Positions 43,000 through 53,264 are shown, counted from the stretch's first letter. The stretch is 64,000 nt of DNA from Balneolaceae bacterium UBA7797 (GCA_002480645.1 DLCN01000009.1:62001-126000); one strand, 5' to 3'. Notes: generated from the sequence alone by a model not told the origin. Translations and numbers: made by a program.

Positions 43000-44811
43000 T
43001 TACCCGAAGCTGATAGCGTCGGCGTTGTTGCGGGTTAAGTAATCGATAACCACGCGGGTGATCACGATGGCACTAAATAGCGAGCAGACAATACCTGCAA
43101 GTAGTGTTACCGCGAAACCTTTGATCGGTCCAACCCCAAAACTCATAAGAATAATGGCTACGAAACCGGTAGTAACGTTCGCATCAATGATCGCACTCAT
43201 AGCATTTGCGTAACCGGATGAAATTGCGGCACGCATTGTTTTACCACCTCGCTGTTCTTCACGTATACGGTCGAAGATGAGTACGTTCGCATCAACCGCC
43301 ATACCAATGGTAAGTACGATACCGGCCATACCAGGTAAAGTAAGCGTGGCATGGAATCCTGCCAGGATCCCCAGAATAAAAATGATATTTAACAACAGTG
43401 CCAGATCAGCTACAGCACCACCTGCACGGTAGTAAACGATCATGAAGATGGCTACAACTACTAATCCGAATAGTACAGATTGAAGTCCGGCCTGAATAGA
43501 TTCAGCACCCAATGTGGCACCTACGGTTCGTTCCTCAATAATTTGTAAAGGAGCAGGCAGCGCACCAGACATAAGAATGTTAACCAGATCTTCTGCTTCT
43601 TCCACACCGTCTAATCCTGTGATGGTAGAATTACCGCCGGAAATCTTTGTCTCCACATTAGGATAACTAACAACATAATCGTCCAGAACGATGGCAATTG
43701 GTTTTCCAATATTCGCACCGGTCACACGGCTCCAGGTTCTTGCACCATCGTTATTCATACCCATGGCAACTTCCGGCGCATTGGTGGTTGGGTCGAACTG
43801 AATACTGGCCGATTCAATAACTTCACCGGTAAGTTCTGCTTCGGTGTGTACTCCGTAAAGAGCAAATTGATCAGGACCTTCTTGTCCGCGCAGCGGGTAA
43901 GCAGCCCAAAGAAGTTCGGTGTTTCTTGGTAACATACGTACAATATCAGGAGCTGTAACAAGATCCATTACAGCAGCAGTGTCTTCAGCGGAAGCATATC
44001 CAAAGATGTATGGATATTGAACAAAAGACATCAGGTTAACTAATTCGTTACTTGGACCTGCATTCAGAGAAAGACTATCGGATGTATCTGCTTCCACATT
44101 ATAGAACTCGATGGCACGGTTTCTGAAGTTGGCGAAGTCCTGAGCATCAGGTCCGGTACGGAATTCCAGACGGGCGGTACCTTTAAGTAAACCACGTACA
44201 CGCTCTTCGTCATCAACGCCGGGCAGTTCCACCACAATACGGCTTTCACCCTGCTTCACGATAGATGGTTCGGTAACACCAAAACGGTCAACACGTGTAC
44301 GGATGATCTCAATAGCCCGGTCAAGCGCAGCATCCCGTTGTGTTTTCAGGTAAGCCACGATCTCTTCGTTAGTAGATCTACGAGTGATATCATCAGCTTC
44401 ACTGCGGTAATACCGGCTGAGGCGTGCGTTAGGGTCGCGGGCTTCAAATTCAGCCAGCATTTCATCTACGAAATCAGTTTCGTTGGCATCCGCTCTTTCA
44501 CGGGCTACCCGTACTACATCTTCGAGTTGCTCATCTTTATTCTGTCCGGCCAGCTCTACAATTAATTGAGGAGTACCAACTTCGAGGGTAACGTGCATAC
44601 CACCCTGAAGGTCAAGACCAAGAGAGAGTATGTTTTCACGGAGAGATTGTAATTTCTCCATGTTTTCACTTTTGTATTCGGCGAGTTCAGTGTCTGATAA
44701 CTCCGCCATTTGCTTCTGCTCCAGGTTCCAGATAATGGTTGGATACAGGTAATAAAGGGTTAGTGCCAGGAATGCAACAATGACACCAATTTTAAATCCG
44801 TTGCCTTGCAT
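43000..44811 (-). CDS. secD: Protein translocase subunit SecD
   Basis: 603 residues. LGLDLQGGMHVTLEVG is the first periplasmic strand, IIRTRVDRFGVTEPSIVKQGESRIVVELPGV the SecD P1 region (split by line length), and MAGIVLTIGMAVDANVLIFDRIREE the RND helix 4 motif. A long periplasmic insert around residues 120-180 is longer than in E. coli. It works with secF in protein export. A perfect 7-bp hairpin lies in its upstream spacer at 44854-44874. Confidence 0.95.
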   Translation of the reverse strand: MQGNGFKIGVIVAFLALTLYYLYPTIIWNLEQKQMAELSDTELAEYKSENMEKLQSLRENILSLGLDLQGGMHVTLEVGTPQLIVELAGQNKDEQLEDVVRVARERADANETDFVDEMLAEFEARDPNARLSRYYRSEADDITRRSTNEEIVAYLKTQRDAALDRAIEIIRTRVDRFGVTEPSIVKQGESRIVVELPGVDDEERVRGLLKGTARLEFRTGPDAQDFANFRNRAIEFYNVEADTSDSLSLNAGPSNELVNLMSFVQYPYIFGYASAEDTAAVMDLVTAPDIVRMLPRNTELLWAAYPLRGQEGPDQFALYGVHTEAELTGEVIESASIQFDPTTNAPEVAMGMNNDGARTWSRVTGANIGKPIAIVLDDYVVSYPNVETKISGGNSTITGLDGVEEAEDLVNILMSGALPAPLQIIEERTVGATLGAESIQAGLQSVLFGLVVVAIFMIVYYRAGGAVADLALLLNIIFILGILAGFHATLTLPGMAGIVLTIGMAVDANVLIFDRIREEQRGGKTMRAAISSGYANAMSAIIDANVTTGFVAIILMSFGVGPIKGFAVTLLAGIVCSLFSAIVITRVVIDYLTRNNADAISFG

Positions 44812-44853
44812 ATTATTTCAATTAAGAATTAAGAATTAAATAGAATTTGTAAT

Positions 44854-44874
44854 GGATCGGGACATTTCCGATCC
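44854..44874. other. Perfect hairpin in the secD upstream spacer
   Basis: GGATCGG-GACATTT-CCGATCC. No T-run on the minus strand, so it is not a standard terminator of the upstream gene; it may be a leader structure or operator. Confidence 0.35.
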
Positions 44875-44935
44875 GGTATGTATAAGAGAAAAGTGGGTGT
44901 TCAATGAATACAAGTCATCGAAACGCAGAAAAGAG

Positions 44936-45487
44936 CTAGGGTGCGTTTATCGCTGTTCCGCTCTTATGTGGAGAGAGGGTAAACGTTGAGATATAACGAA
45001 GGTCACTTTCGATACTGTTCAGATCGGCACGAGCCATTGAAAATGAGCGACCGGAAAGAGCAGCAAGCTGCAGGTGTCCATCGTTATGTAAGATCGATTG
45101 CGGTTTAATATTTTTGATGAATACCGCATTACCCATGGTGTTACCGGTGGTCTGGAAATAATTCCATTCGGTTAACAACAGGGTGTAGAGTTCTTCCGGA
45201 GTGGCAGGAGCTTCTTTTGAGAGTGGAAGCTCGAAATCATCAGAGTTATCAGAGATAAGTTCTGAGGCTTTTCGGATAATAGTATCCAGTTCGGTGCTGT
45301 CATCATTCAAAGAATGAATTTTTAGCAACATAGAATCGTCCTGGGACTTCAAATGTGACCCCAACCAACTGGTAAAGGCACTTTCAGTCACATCATTCGC
45401 TGAAAAACGAAATAAGTGAATGGCAATGGCAAATACCAAAATGGCCAGGCCGGAAGCCTGAATTCTATGTGATCGGAAAAACTTCAT
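44936..45487 (-). CDS. Membrane-anchored hypothetical protein after the histidine kinase gene
   Basis: 183 residues with one N-terminal membrane helix (ASGLAILVFAIAIHLF) and an outside-facing or periplasmic remainder. It is acidic and helical in the middle (DDSTELDTIIRKASELISDN), then mixed alpha/beta, ending in a proline tail. No family recognised. It lies 45 bp after the stop of the TPR histidine kinase on the same strand, so the two may form one unit. Confidence 0.6.
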   Translation of the reverse strand: MKFFRSHRIQASGLAILVFAIAIHLFRFSANDVTESAFTSWLGSHLKSQDDSMLLKIHSLNDDSTELDTIIRKASELISDNSDDFELPLSKEAPATPEELYTLLLTEWNYFQTTGNTMGNAVFIKNIKPQSILHNDGHLQLAALSGRSFSMARADLNSIESDLRYISTFTLSPHKSGTAINAP

Positions 45488-45532
45488 CAGACCATCAAAA
45501 TAAGCAAGTACTGCCTAATCTATCAATCTTTA

Positions 45533-47371
45533 TTATGTGGAAATTTCGGGGTCACTTTCCAGAGGAAGTGTGATCCTGATATGAACTCCGGTGTTTGTTG
45601 AATGGCTTAGTTCAAAAGAAGCATTCATTGCCTTTGAACGGGCTCTCATATTTTTAAGACCATTTCCGGATCCTTTGATCTCTCCATCTTTAAATCCTCT
45701 TCCGTTATCCGTGATGTCAATGATCAATTGATCTTGATGATATGTAAACAGCACCGTAAAGGTTGTGGCTTGCGAATATTTACGGGTATTTGTTAATGCC
45801 TCCTGTACGATCCGGAAGAGATGTAGTGATTGCTCGGGTTTAAGATGTACCTCTGTGCTGAGTTTCTTATCCAGTTTGATCTTTGCATTCAGGTCTTTCA
45901 GGAAAGGCCGTTGGGCATTAAGGTAACTGCTTACATGATCTTTGAAATCTGCTAACGATACCGCGTCTTTATCCAAAAGCCAGATGGTTTCCCGCAGCTC
46001 GCTCATAGCATGGCGAGCATCTTCGTCCAGAATCTTCAGCAGTTCGACCGCCTTATCCTGCTGATCCTGCCGTACATGCAGGTTACTGACTTCAATGCCG
46101 GCAATTAGACTGTTGATATGAGCTCCTACATTATCATGAAGATCTTTCGAAATGCGTTCTCTTTCTTTGTGGATCTTGTTGGCCAGTTCAGCCTCTGCCA
46201 GCTGTAACTTTAATGCGTTTTCCCGTTTCAGGTTCTCTTCTTTGATGTTCTGCTGACGGACATACAGGAACCCGATCACCAGACCCGAGAACAAGATCCC
46301 GGCCAGAGAAATTAGAATAAAAGTGCGTTGCTTAACTTTGAGTTGTTCTTTGCTGAGTGCAACTTCTTTAATAGCCAGTTCTTTTTCTTTTTGTTCGGTC
46401 TGGAACTTCGTTTTTAACTCGCCGATCAATTCCTGATTATCGGCGTTGTAAATGGAGTCGTTCAATACCTTATGCATTCTGAAATGCTCGTATGCTTTTT
46501 CCGAATCTCCCTCATTAAAGAGTATTTCAGCAATTTCTTTATTAGCCAGCGATTGAATGTGCAGATCTTTAGCCATTTTACTGTACTTCAAGGCAGAATC
46601 AAGAAGCGCGAGATTTTCCAGATTATAGCGTTCATCTTTTCTTGATTGCGACATATTGTAGAAGGTTTCGCCCATTCCCTTATTGTATTCAAATACTCGC
46701 AGCAGGTTTATGGAGGCGTCATAATAGAAAATGGCAGAATCTGGTAAGCTCAGGTCTTTATATATATTTCCCAGATTTTGATAGACCGTACTTAAGCCAC
46801 CAAAATTATTTATTTCTTTAAATAAAGGGATCGCTTTATGACAGTAACTTATACTGGTCTCATAATTTTTCAGGTTGTTGTTCACCGTACAGAGATCTGA
46901 AAAGCTGGAACCGACAACAAGCTTGTTTTCGGAATTTTTTACGAGTTCATGAACCTGTTCAAAATATTCCAATGCGGTAGAATCATCACCATTCATGGAA
47001 TAAACTTTAGCCATCTCACCTGTAGCTCTGGCCATAAGTTCTGTCTCACCCAGTTTCTCAAATATCTCTCTGGACCTGGTACTGTTGATGAGTGCACTAT
47101 CGAAACGGGCTTCAGCAAAATAAACCATACTGGCATTCATAAGTCCCTGAGCTGCAGCTTTCGAATCCGGTAGCTGAATATTGAAGGAATAGGACTTTTT
47201 GTAATAGTAGAGGGCGCTGTCAGTAGCTGATTTAAGGTGATAATAAATACCTTTCCGATTCAATGCATCGGCGTAGGCTCTTTCTAATCCGGTACGTCGG
47301 TAAAGTTGAATGAGGGAATCGGAATAGATCAGATTGGAATCGGGATGAGAATAATAATAGGCCCTGGTCAA
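45533..47371 (-). CDS. TPR-containing sensor histidine kinase (signal peptide cut off by an in-frame TAA)
   Basis: 612 residues from a TTG directly after a stop. The first 300 residues are tetratricopeptide-like repeats (ALNRKGIYYHLKSATDSALY, AKVYSMNGDDSTALEYFEQV). A membrane helix lies at about 347-369. Then comes a coiled coil and a HisKA_3/HATPase core: RISKDLHDNVGAH with the phospho-His near 407 and DNGRGFKDGEIKGSGNGLKNM for ATP. This is the NarL/LuxR-type kinase layout with a periplasmic sensor. The missing export signal is just upstream in frame (see 47372-47476). No response regulator is adjacent. Confidence 0.8.
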   Translation of the reverse strand: MTRAYYYSHPDSNLIYSDSLIQLYRRTGLERAYADALNRKGIYYHLKSATDSALYYYKKSYSFNIQLPDSKAAAQGLMNASMVYFAEARFDSALINSTRSREIFEKLGETELMARATGEMAKVYSMNGDDSTALEYFEQVHELVKNSENKLVVGSSFSDLCTVNNNLKNYETSISYCHKAIPLFKEINNFGGLSTVYQNLGNIYKDLSLPDSAIFYYDASINLLRVFEYNKGMGETFYNMSQSRKDERYNLENLALLDSALKYSKMAKDLHIQSLANKEIAEILFNEGDSEKAYEHFRMHKVLNDSIYNADNQELIGELKTKFQTEQKEKELAIKEVALSKEQLKVKQRTFILISLAGILFSGLVIGFLYVRQQNIKEENLKRENALKLQLAEAELANKIHKERERISKDLHDNVGAHINSLIAGIEVSNLHVRQDQQDKAVELLKILDEDARHAMSELRETIWLLDKDAVSLADFKDHVSSYLNAQRPFLKDLNAKIKLDKKLSTEVHLKPEQSLHLFRIVQEALTNTRKYSQATTFTVLFTYHQDQLIIDITDNGRGFKDGEIKGSGNGLKNMRARSKAMNASFELSHSTNTGVHIRITLPLESDPEIST

Positions 47372-47476
47372 TTACGAATAGGTTCGATACAAAGCAGAAT
47401 CCTGAGCCGTTTGCGCCTCTAACTTTGCTGAAGATAATCCAGCTAAAACCAGAATGAATACATAGAGTTTTCTCAT
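47372..47476 (-). pseudogene. Severed signal peptide of the histidine kinase, ending in TAA
   Basis: From ATG 47476 the frame reads MRKLYVFILVLAGLSSAKLE followed by AQTAQDSALYRTYS, a textbook signal peptide and mature start, then TAA at 47372-47374. The very next codon is the TTG that opens the TPR kinase in the same frame (LTRAYYYSHPDSN). The kinase's topology needs such a signal. So a single stop codon separates the two halves of one gene. Confidence 0.65.
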
Positions 47477-47530
47477 CTTCTGTCCCAAATTCCCCAAATA
47501 AGTGACATAGATACCAAAAAACAGAGAGAT

Positions 47531-50368
47531 CTACACTTTTTTTACAGAAAGCCGGTCAAATTCCTGTTTTAAAAATCTGCCGGTATAAGAATCTTCGATA
47601 GCAGCAATATCGGTCGGGGTGCCATATGCAATGATCTCTCCACCACCTTTTCCACCTTCGGGGCCCAGATCAATGATCCAGTCGGCAGCTTTAATGAGGT
47701 CAAGATTGTGTTCGATCACCATTACCGTATTTCCTTTGTCAACTAATTGCTGAATCACGCTAACCAACATGCGCACATCCTGAAAATGGAGTCCCGTGGT
47801 GGGTTCATCCATCACGTAAAGGGTGTCCCCGGTTCCGATCTTTGATAATTCACGGGCAAGTTTAATTCGTTGTGCTTCTCCACCTGATAGAGTTGTACTC
47901 GACTGGCCAAGGGTAAGATATCCCAAACCTACTGAAACCAGGGTAGAGAGGATCCGGGAAATTGCAGGCTGGGCATCGAAGAATTCTACCGCTTCAGAGA
48001 TCGGCATTTGCAGCACATCAGAAATGTTTTTGCCTTTGTAATAGATCTCCAGAGTTTCCCGATTGTATCGTTTTCCATTACAGGTTTCGCAGGTCACGTA
48101 TACATCAGGCAGAAAGTTCATTTCAATTTTTCGAACGCCATCGCCCTGACAAGTTTCGCACCTGCCGCCCTTCACGTTAAAAGAAAAACGCCCCTGATCG
48201 TATCCCCGTATCTTGGCTTCCGGAAGTTCCGCAAACAATCGGCGAATGTGATCAAACACTTTGGTGTAAGTCCCGGGATTGGATCTCGGAGTTCGCCCGA
48301 TCGGGCTTTGATCGATCGAGATGATCTTATCCACATTATCTAAACCTTTTACCGCATCGTAGGGCAGGGGCACACTTTTCGATTTATAAAAGTGATTGGA
48401 AAGAATGGGAACCAGAGTTTGATTGATGAGCGAACTCTTTCCGCTTCCGCTCACTCCGGTTACAGAAATGAAAGTTCCTAAAGGGATCTCCAGATCGACA
48501 TTTTTCAGGTTATGGCCACGGGCATTCCTGATGGTGATCTTTTTGCCGTTTCCTTTCCGGTATGTTTCCGGCAATGCGATAACCTCTTCATCACGCAGGA
48601 ATTTCGCAGTCATGGAGTCTTTCTCAAGTTCTTCAGGTTTTCCTGATGAAACAATATGGCCACCATGTACTCCGGCACCGGGGCCAAGATCAACCACATA
48701 ATCGGCATGTTCGATGGTCTCGCGATCGTGTTCTACCACTAAAACACTATTTCCCAGATCTCGTAAGGTTTCCAGCGATCTGATCAATTTGATGTTATCC
48801 CGTTGATGCAGCCCGATACTGGGTTCATCCAAAATATAAAGTACACCCACTAACTGAGTACCGATCTGAGTGGCCAGCCTGATCCGCTGAGCCTCCCCTC
48901 CACTCAGGGTTTGAGCTTCCCGATCGAGGTTGAGATAATCGAGCCCGACATTCAACAGAAAATCTAACCGGTCGCGGATCTCTTTCAATACCTGATTTCC
49001 GATCAATTGCTGGCGTTCAGTTAACTTGATGGAATAGAGCGTGTCCCTCAATCCCTGAATATCCATTTTTACCAGATCATGGATATTGTAAGAATCAATT
49101 TTGTAGGATAAAGCCTCTTTATTTAGTCGGCCACCATCACACTCGGGGCAAACCACCTTGCTCATAAACGCTTTGGCTTTCTCGCGTTGTTTAGGAGATT
49201 TGCTGTTTTCGTATTGATCGATGATAGTGTTTCTCAGTCCTTCAAACTTATGCTGGTAAGTGACCGTGTTGTCTTTAAAATCATAGCTCACGGCGTATTT
49301 CTTGTCGCCGCTACCATGCATAAGTACATTTAAAGCTTTTTCAGGATATTTTTTTAAAGGAGTATCAAAATCCAGATCAAAGCTTTCGAGTACTGCCTTA
49401 AGCTGTTTAAAGGCAAAAATATCCCGGGGGGCGCCTAAGAAACGGATCGCGCCATCATTTACACTTTGGTTCCGATTGGGCGTAAGCAACTCCCAGCTAA
49501 CATCATAGGTGTGGCCGAGACCATCACATTTGGGGCATGCTCCATACGGGGAATTGAAAGAAAACAGATTGGGCGCCGGGTCTTCATAGGCAATGCCGCT
49601 TTCCGGGTCGAACAGTTTCTGCGAGAATAATCGGTCTTCGGTTTTATCCCCGTCTTTCACTGCGAGGATCACATTTCCATCCGCCATTTCCAAGGCTAAC
49701 CGGATACTGTCAGCAATACGTTTTTCACTCTTTGGACTGATCACGAACCGATCGACGACCACCTCAATATTGTGGGTTTTGTAGCGATCCACCATCATTC
49801 CATCTTCCAGTTCGGTAAACTCTCCGTCAATCCTGGCACTCACAAACCCTTGTTTCATGGTTTGCTCAAACAATTCCCTGTAATGGCCTTTTCGCCCTCT
49901 TACAACCGGCGCCAGACAATAGGCTTTGGTTCCCTGAGGCAGATCCATAATGGTGGCTACTACCTGATCTGCAGACTGCTTTTCCATTTTATTCCCGCTA
50001 ACATACGAGTATGGGATACCTACGCGGGCGTACATCAATCGCAAAAAGTCGTAGATCTCGGTCACGGTTCCCACGGTAGATCGTGGATTCCGGTTTGTTG
50101 TCTTCTGGTCGATGGAGATCACCGGTGAGAGTCCGTCAATGAAATCCACAGCCGGGCGTTCCATCATGCCCAGAAACTGACGGGCATAAGCAGAAAGGGA
50201 TTCTAAAAAACGACGTTGTCCTTCCGCATAAATGGTATCGAAAGCCAGAGATGACTTGCCTGAACCGGAAAGTCCGGTAATTACCACAAGTTGATCACGA
50301 GGAATATCGAGGTCGAAATTTTTAAGGTTGTGTTCGCGGGCTCCGCGAATAACGATGTGCTTTTGCAA
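47531..50368 (-). CDS. uvrA: Excinuclease ABC subunit A
   Basis: 945 residues with two ABC ATPase halves. Walker A sites are GLSGSGKSSLAFDTIYAEG near 33 and GVSGSGKSSLINQTL near 638. Zinc-binding CxxC motifs are CPKCDGLG/CPECDGG in the first half and CETCQGDG/CETCNGKR in the second. ABC signatures are TLSGGEAQRIRLATQ and TLSGGEAQRIKLARE. It scans DNA for bulky lesions with UvrB in nucleotide excision repair. The start is a TTG at 50368, as no ATG is in frame. Confidence 0.97.
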   Translation of the reverse strand: MQKHIVIRGAREHNLKNFDLDIPRDQLVVITGLSGSGKSSLAFDTIYAEGQRRFLESLSAYARQFLGMMERPAVDFIDGLSPVISIDQKTTNRNPRSTVGTVTEIYDFLRLMYARVGIPYSYVSGNKMEKQSADQVVATIMDLPQGTKAYCLAPVVRGRKGHYRELFEQTMKQGFVSARIDGEFTELEDGMMVDRYKTHNIEVVVDRFVISPKSEKRIADSIRLALEMADGNVILAVKDGDKTEDRLFSQKLFDPESGIAYEDPAPNLFSFNSPYGACPKCDGLGHTYDVSWELLTPNRNQSVNDGAIRFLGAPRDIFAFKQLKAVLESFDLDFDTPLKKYPEKALNVLMHGSGDKKYAVSYDFKDNTVTYQHKFEGLRNTIIDQYENSKSPKQREKAKAFMSKVVCPECDGGRLNKEALSYKIDSYNIHDLVKMDIQGLRDTLYSIKLTERQQLIGNQVLKEIRDRLDFLLNVGLDYLNLDREAQTLSGGEAQRIRLATQIGTQLVGVLYILDEPSIGLHQRDNIKLIRSLETLRDLGNSVLVVEHDRETIEHADYVVDLGPGAGVHGGHIVSSGKPEELEKDSMTAKFLRDEEVIALPETYRKGNGKKITIRNARGHNLKNVDLEIPLGTFISVTGVSGSGKSSLINQTLVPILSNHFYKSKSVPLPYDAVKGLDNVDKIISIDQSPIGRTPRSNPGTYTKVFDHIRRLFAELPEAKIRGYDQGRFSFNVKGGRCETCQGDGVRKIEMNFLPDVYVTCETCNGKRYNRETLEIYYKGKNISDVLQMPISEAVEFFDAQPAISRILSTLVSVGLGYLTLGQSSTTLSGGEAQRIKLARELSKIGTGDTLYVMDEPTTGLHFQDVRMLVSVIQQLVDKGNTVMVIEHNLDLIKAADWIIDLGPEGGKGGGEIIAYGTPTDIAAIEDSYTGRFLKQEFDRLSVKKV

Positions 50369-50472
50369 GTGAGTGTTCTTTAAGCATGAAAAAAGTCAAT
50401 TCGGAATGTAAAGAACACGATCGAGATTTTCTTAATTCCAGTAATAAAATAAATTCATAATTGGTCTTCGGT

Positions 50473-51798
50473 TCAGAGGAACTTCAGATCATTATCGTCA
50501 TCAAATTCATTTTGATGCTGCTTTGCAAGGTGATTGTATTGACGAATGAATAACCGGTTTGGGTTGATACCGTATTCATCTTCAGAATACTCTGCCTTTA
50601 TCCGGTTGAGGTAATACATGGGAACAGCTCCGATGTTTTTCGCATTGATCTCTCCTCGATATTCACAATCAAAGAACTCTTTTACCCGCTCGTACGTAGA
50701 TTCGGTAATATTAATGCGATTAATTTCTGAATTCTGCTCCATTCTTGCAGCAAGATTGACAGAAACTCCCCAAACATCGTAAGCAAATCGTTTTTTACCG
50801 ATCACACCCACTACAGAATTACCGGTGTGAATTCCGATCCTGAGCGGGAAAAATGGAATGCCCTGGGGCGTTTCTTTTTCGAGCGACCGAACAAAGTGTT
50901 GGATCTTCAATGCAGATAAGGCGGTGTCAATCGGGTGTGTGTTATTTCGATCAGGAATACCACCGGTAGCCATGTAGCTGTCGCCAATGGTTTTAATCTT
51001 GATGAGATTATGCTCTTCCACGATCTGATCAAAACGGTCGAAATAGAAACTCAGGCTTTCGATCAAGTCTTCCGGGCTAAGGTCCGGAACTTTTTTGCTG
51101 AATCCTTCAAAATCAGTAAACATGAATGTGGCATCGGTATAGCGCTCCGGAGTTACCGTGCCATAGGCTAATAAACTTTCTGCGATCTTTTTGGGGAAAA
51201 TATTTTGAAGAAGGTCTTCGTGCTCCTTTTTGGTGATCTCGAGTTCCTGATTGGTCGCATTTAACCCGTGCTGCATTTTTTCGAGGCGGGAATTCTGCGC
51301 CAATGTATTCTTATAGGTAGATAGTAGCAGGTTCACTAAATAGGAATAATCAGCTTTAACCTGGTATTCTTCCTGTTCAATATTTACAGTAACTGTTTCC
51401 TCAACATCGGAGGTGGTTATAGGGTTATATAGTAATTCATGTACCTTATTGAACAGGGTTTCATCATCGTATGGTTTGGTAAGGTAATTATCTGCACCAG
51501 CCTCAATACCGTGCATCAGGCTGGAAGTTTGAATCCTGGAGGTAACCAATATAACCGGGATCTTTCTGAATTTAGGATCTCCTTTTATGCTTTTACATAG
51601 CTCATACCCATTCATGATAGGCATTTCAACATCTGAGATCACAAGATCAGGGTATTCTGTCTTTACGAGTTCAAATGCATCATGGCCATTTTGAGCCGTT
51701 ATTACCTCGTACCCTTGTTTTAATAATTTATGCCGGGTGATGGTTACCAAAGCTGGATAATCATCCACCACAAGTATTCTCGGTTTAGTAGCTATCAT
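50473..51798 (-). CDS. Response-regulator receiver fused to a class III adenylate cyclase
   Basis: 441 residues. The N-terminal CheY-like receiver has the acidic pair at D12-D13, phospho-acceptor D56 and Lys in LTKPYDD. A helical/coiled-coil linker (about 130-215) leads to the cyclase. Metal Asp residues are D229 (FMFTDFEGF) and D273 (TIGDSY), the purine-selecting pair is K269 and D341 (YDVWG), and N348 and R352 (NLAARME) stabilise the transition state. All the residues needed for cAMP synthesis are present. A partner kinase should phosphorylate D56 to control cyclase activity. The gene is not adjacent to a kinase. Confidence 0.9.
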   Translation of the reverse strand: MIATKPRILVVDDYPALVTITRHKLLKQGYEVITAQNGHDAFELVKTEYPDLVISDVEMPIMNGYELCKSIKGDPKFRKIPVILVTSRIQTSSLMHGIEAGADNYLTKPYDDETLFNKVHELLYNPITTSDVEETVTVNIEQEEYQVKADYSYLVNLLLSTYKNTLAQNSRLEKMQHGLNATNQELEITKKEHEDLLQNIFPKKIAESLLAYGTVTPERYTDATFMFTDFEGFSKKVPDLSPEDLIESLSFYFDRFDQIVEEHNLIKIKTIGDSYMATGGIPDRNNTHPIDTALSALKIQHFVRSLEKETPQGIPFFPLRIGIHTGNSVVGVIGKKRFAYDVWGVSVNLAARMEQNSEINRINITESTYERVKEFFDCEYRGEINAKNIGAVPMYYLNRIKAEYSEDEYGINPNRLFIRQYNHLAKQHQNEFDDDNDLKFL

Positions 51799-51902
51799 AT
51801 TATTTAATGTATTAACCCCTCGGGTAGCTATAGTAAAGATATTATACTACAGCTTTAGTTAAAAAAACGTAAGTTTACGGCCCTCAAAAAACTCACGAAT
51901 AC

Positions 51903-53264
51903 ATGGAAGATACGCTGAAAAACAACTGGAGTCCTGTAAGCTGGCTCGAAAAACCCATCCAACAACTGCCGGAATACCCGGATAAGAAAAAGCTGGATGA
52001 GAGTTTTGAAGAACTTAAGACCCTGCCCCCGCTGGTAACCTCCTGGGAGATCGAAGCTTTAAAAGAGAAGCTTGCTCAGGTTTCCCAAAGAAAAGCCTTT
52101 TTATTACAGGCCGGCGATTGTGCAGAAAGTTTTAGCCTTACACGTTCGCCCAAAATTGTGAATATGGTAAAGGTATTACTGCAAACCAGTTTTATTTTGA
52201 TCCATGAAATGGGAATTCCGGTTGTTCGTGTTGGCCGGATGGCGGGACAGTATGCCAAGCCACGCTCAAAACCATTTGAGACGGTTAATGGGGAGCAGAT
52301 ACATAATTATCGAGGCGATCTGATTAATAGTGTTGAACCAAATAAGGAAAGCAGGATCCCAGATCCGCAGCGACTTCTGGAAGGATATCATAAAGCCGGA
52401 CTTACGTTGAATTTTGTACGGGCATTGGCAGATGAAGGATTTGCAGATCTCCATCACCCGGAACAATGGGAACTCGATTTCATGCGAAATAACGAGTATT
52501 ACAAAGACTACGAAGATATGGTGCGATCCATCACCCGGGCGGTAAAGTTTATTGATGCGATATCCGACAAACGTATCGCAAATACCCAGAAAGTAGATTT
52601 TTATACTTCACACGAGGCATTGAATTTGTATTATGATTCTGCCCAAACAAGAAAAGTACCTCGTAAACCCGGTTTCTATAATTTAAGTGCTCATATGGTG
52701 TGGATAGGAAACCGTACCAGGGCATTGGATGAGGCTCATGTAGAATATCTGCGTGGTATCGAAAATCCCATAGGGATTAAATTAGGACCTCCGTTCACCG
52801 TAGACGAGTCGCTACGACTGATCGAGAAACTGAACCCGAACAATGAAGAAGGAAAGATCGTGCTCATCACCCGCTTCGGGAAAACCAATATTGAGGAAGG
52901 ATTACCGGATTTGATCCGTGCCGTGAAACGAGAAGGATTCCCGGTAGTCTGGAGCTCAGACCCTATGCACGGTAACACCTTTTCTGCCTCCAATAATTAT
53001 AAGACCAGAAATTTTGAACATATACTGGAAGAAATGAAATCAGCATTTGCGATCCATCGTGCCGAAGGTTCCTATCTGGGTAGTGTTCATCTCGAATTAA
53101 CCGGAGATAACGTTACAGAATGTGTAGGCGGTGCGCAGGGATTGGATGAAGCAGGACTTGATCTGAATTACGAAACATTTTGCGATCCACGCCTGAATTA
53201 TGAACAATCTCTGGAAATGGCATTTCTGGTAGCCAAAGAGTGGAAACAAAGCTACCTGGATTGA
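51903..53264 (+). CDS. Class II 3-deoxy-7-phosphoheptulonate (DAHP) synthase
   Basis: 453 residues. LLQAGDCAESFSL holds the metal-binding Cys, and VVRVGRMAGQYAKPRSKPFE is the class II Arg/Lys substrate site, with the later HMVWIGNRTRALDEAHVEYL and DPMHGNTFSA motifs. It condenses PEP with erythrose-4-phosphate at the entry of the aromatic amino-acid pathway. This plant/Mycobacterium-like class is also found in Bacteroidota-related bacteria. It is transcribed alone and followed by a strong terminator. Confidence 0.95.
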   Translation: MEDTLKNNWSPVSWLEKPIQQLPEYPDKKKLDESFEELKTLPPLVTSWEIEALKEKLAQVSQRKAFLLQAGDCAESFSLTRSPKIVNMVKVLLQTSFILIHEMGIPVVRVGRMAGQYAKPRSKPFETVNGEQIHNYRGDLINSVEPNKESRIPDPQRLLEGYHKAGLTLNFVRALADEGFADLHHPEQWELDFMRNNEYYKDYEDMVRSITRAVKFIDAISDKRIANTQKVDFYTSHEALNLYYDSAQTRKVPRKPGFYNLSAHMVWIGNRTRALDEAHVEYLRGIENPIGIKLGPPFTVDESLRLIEKLNPNNEEGKIVLITRFGKTNIEEGLPDLIRAVKREGFPVVWSSDPMHGNTFSASNNYKTRNFEHILEEMKSAFAIHRAEGSYLGSVHLELTGDNVTECVGGAQGLDEAGLDLNYETFCDPRLNYEQSLEMAFLVAKEWKQSYLD

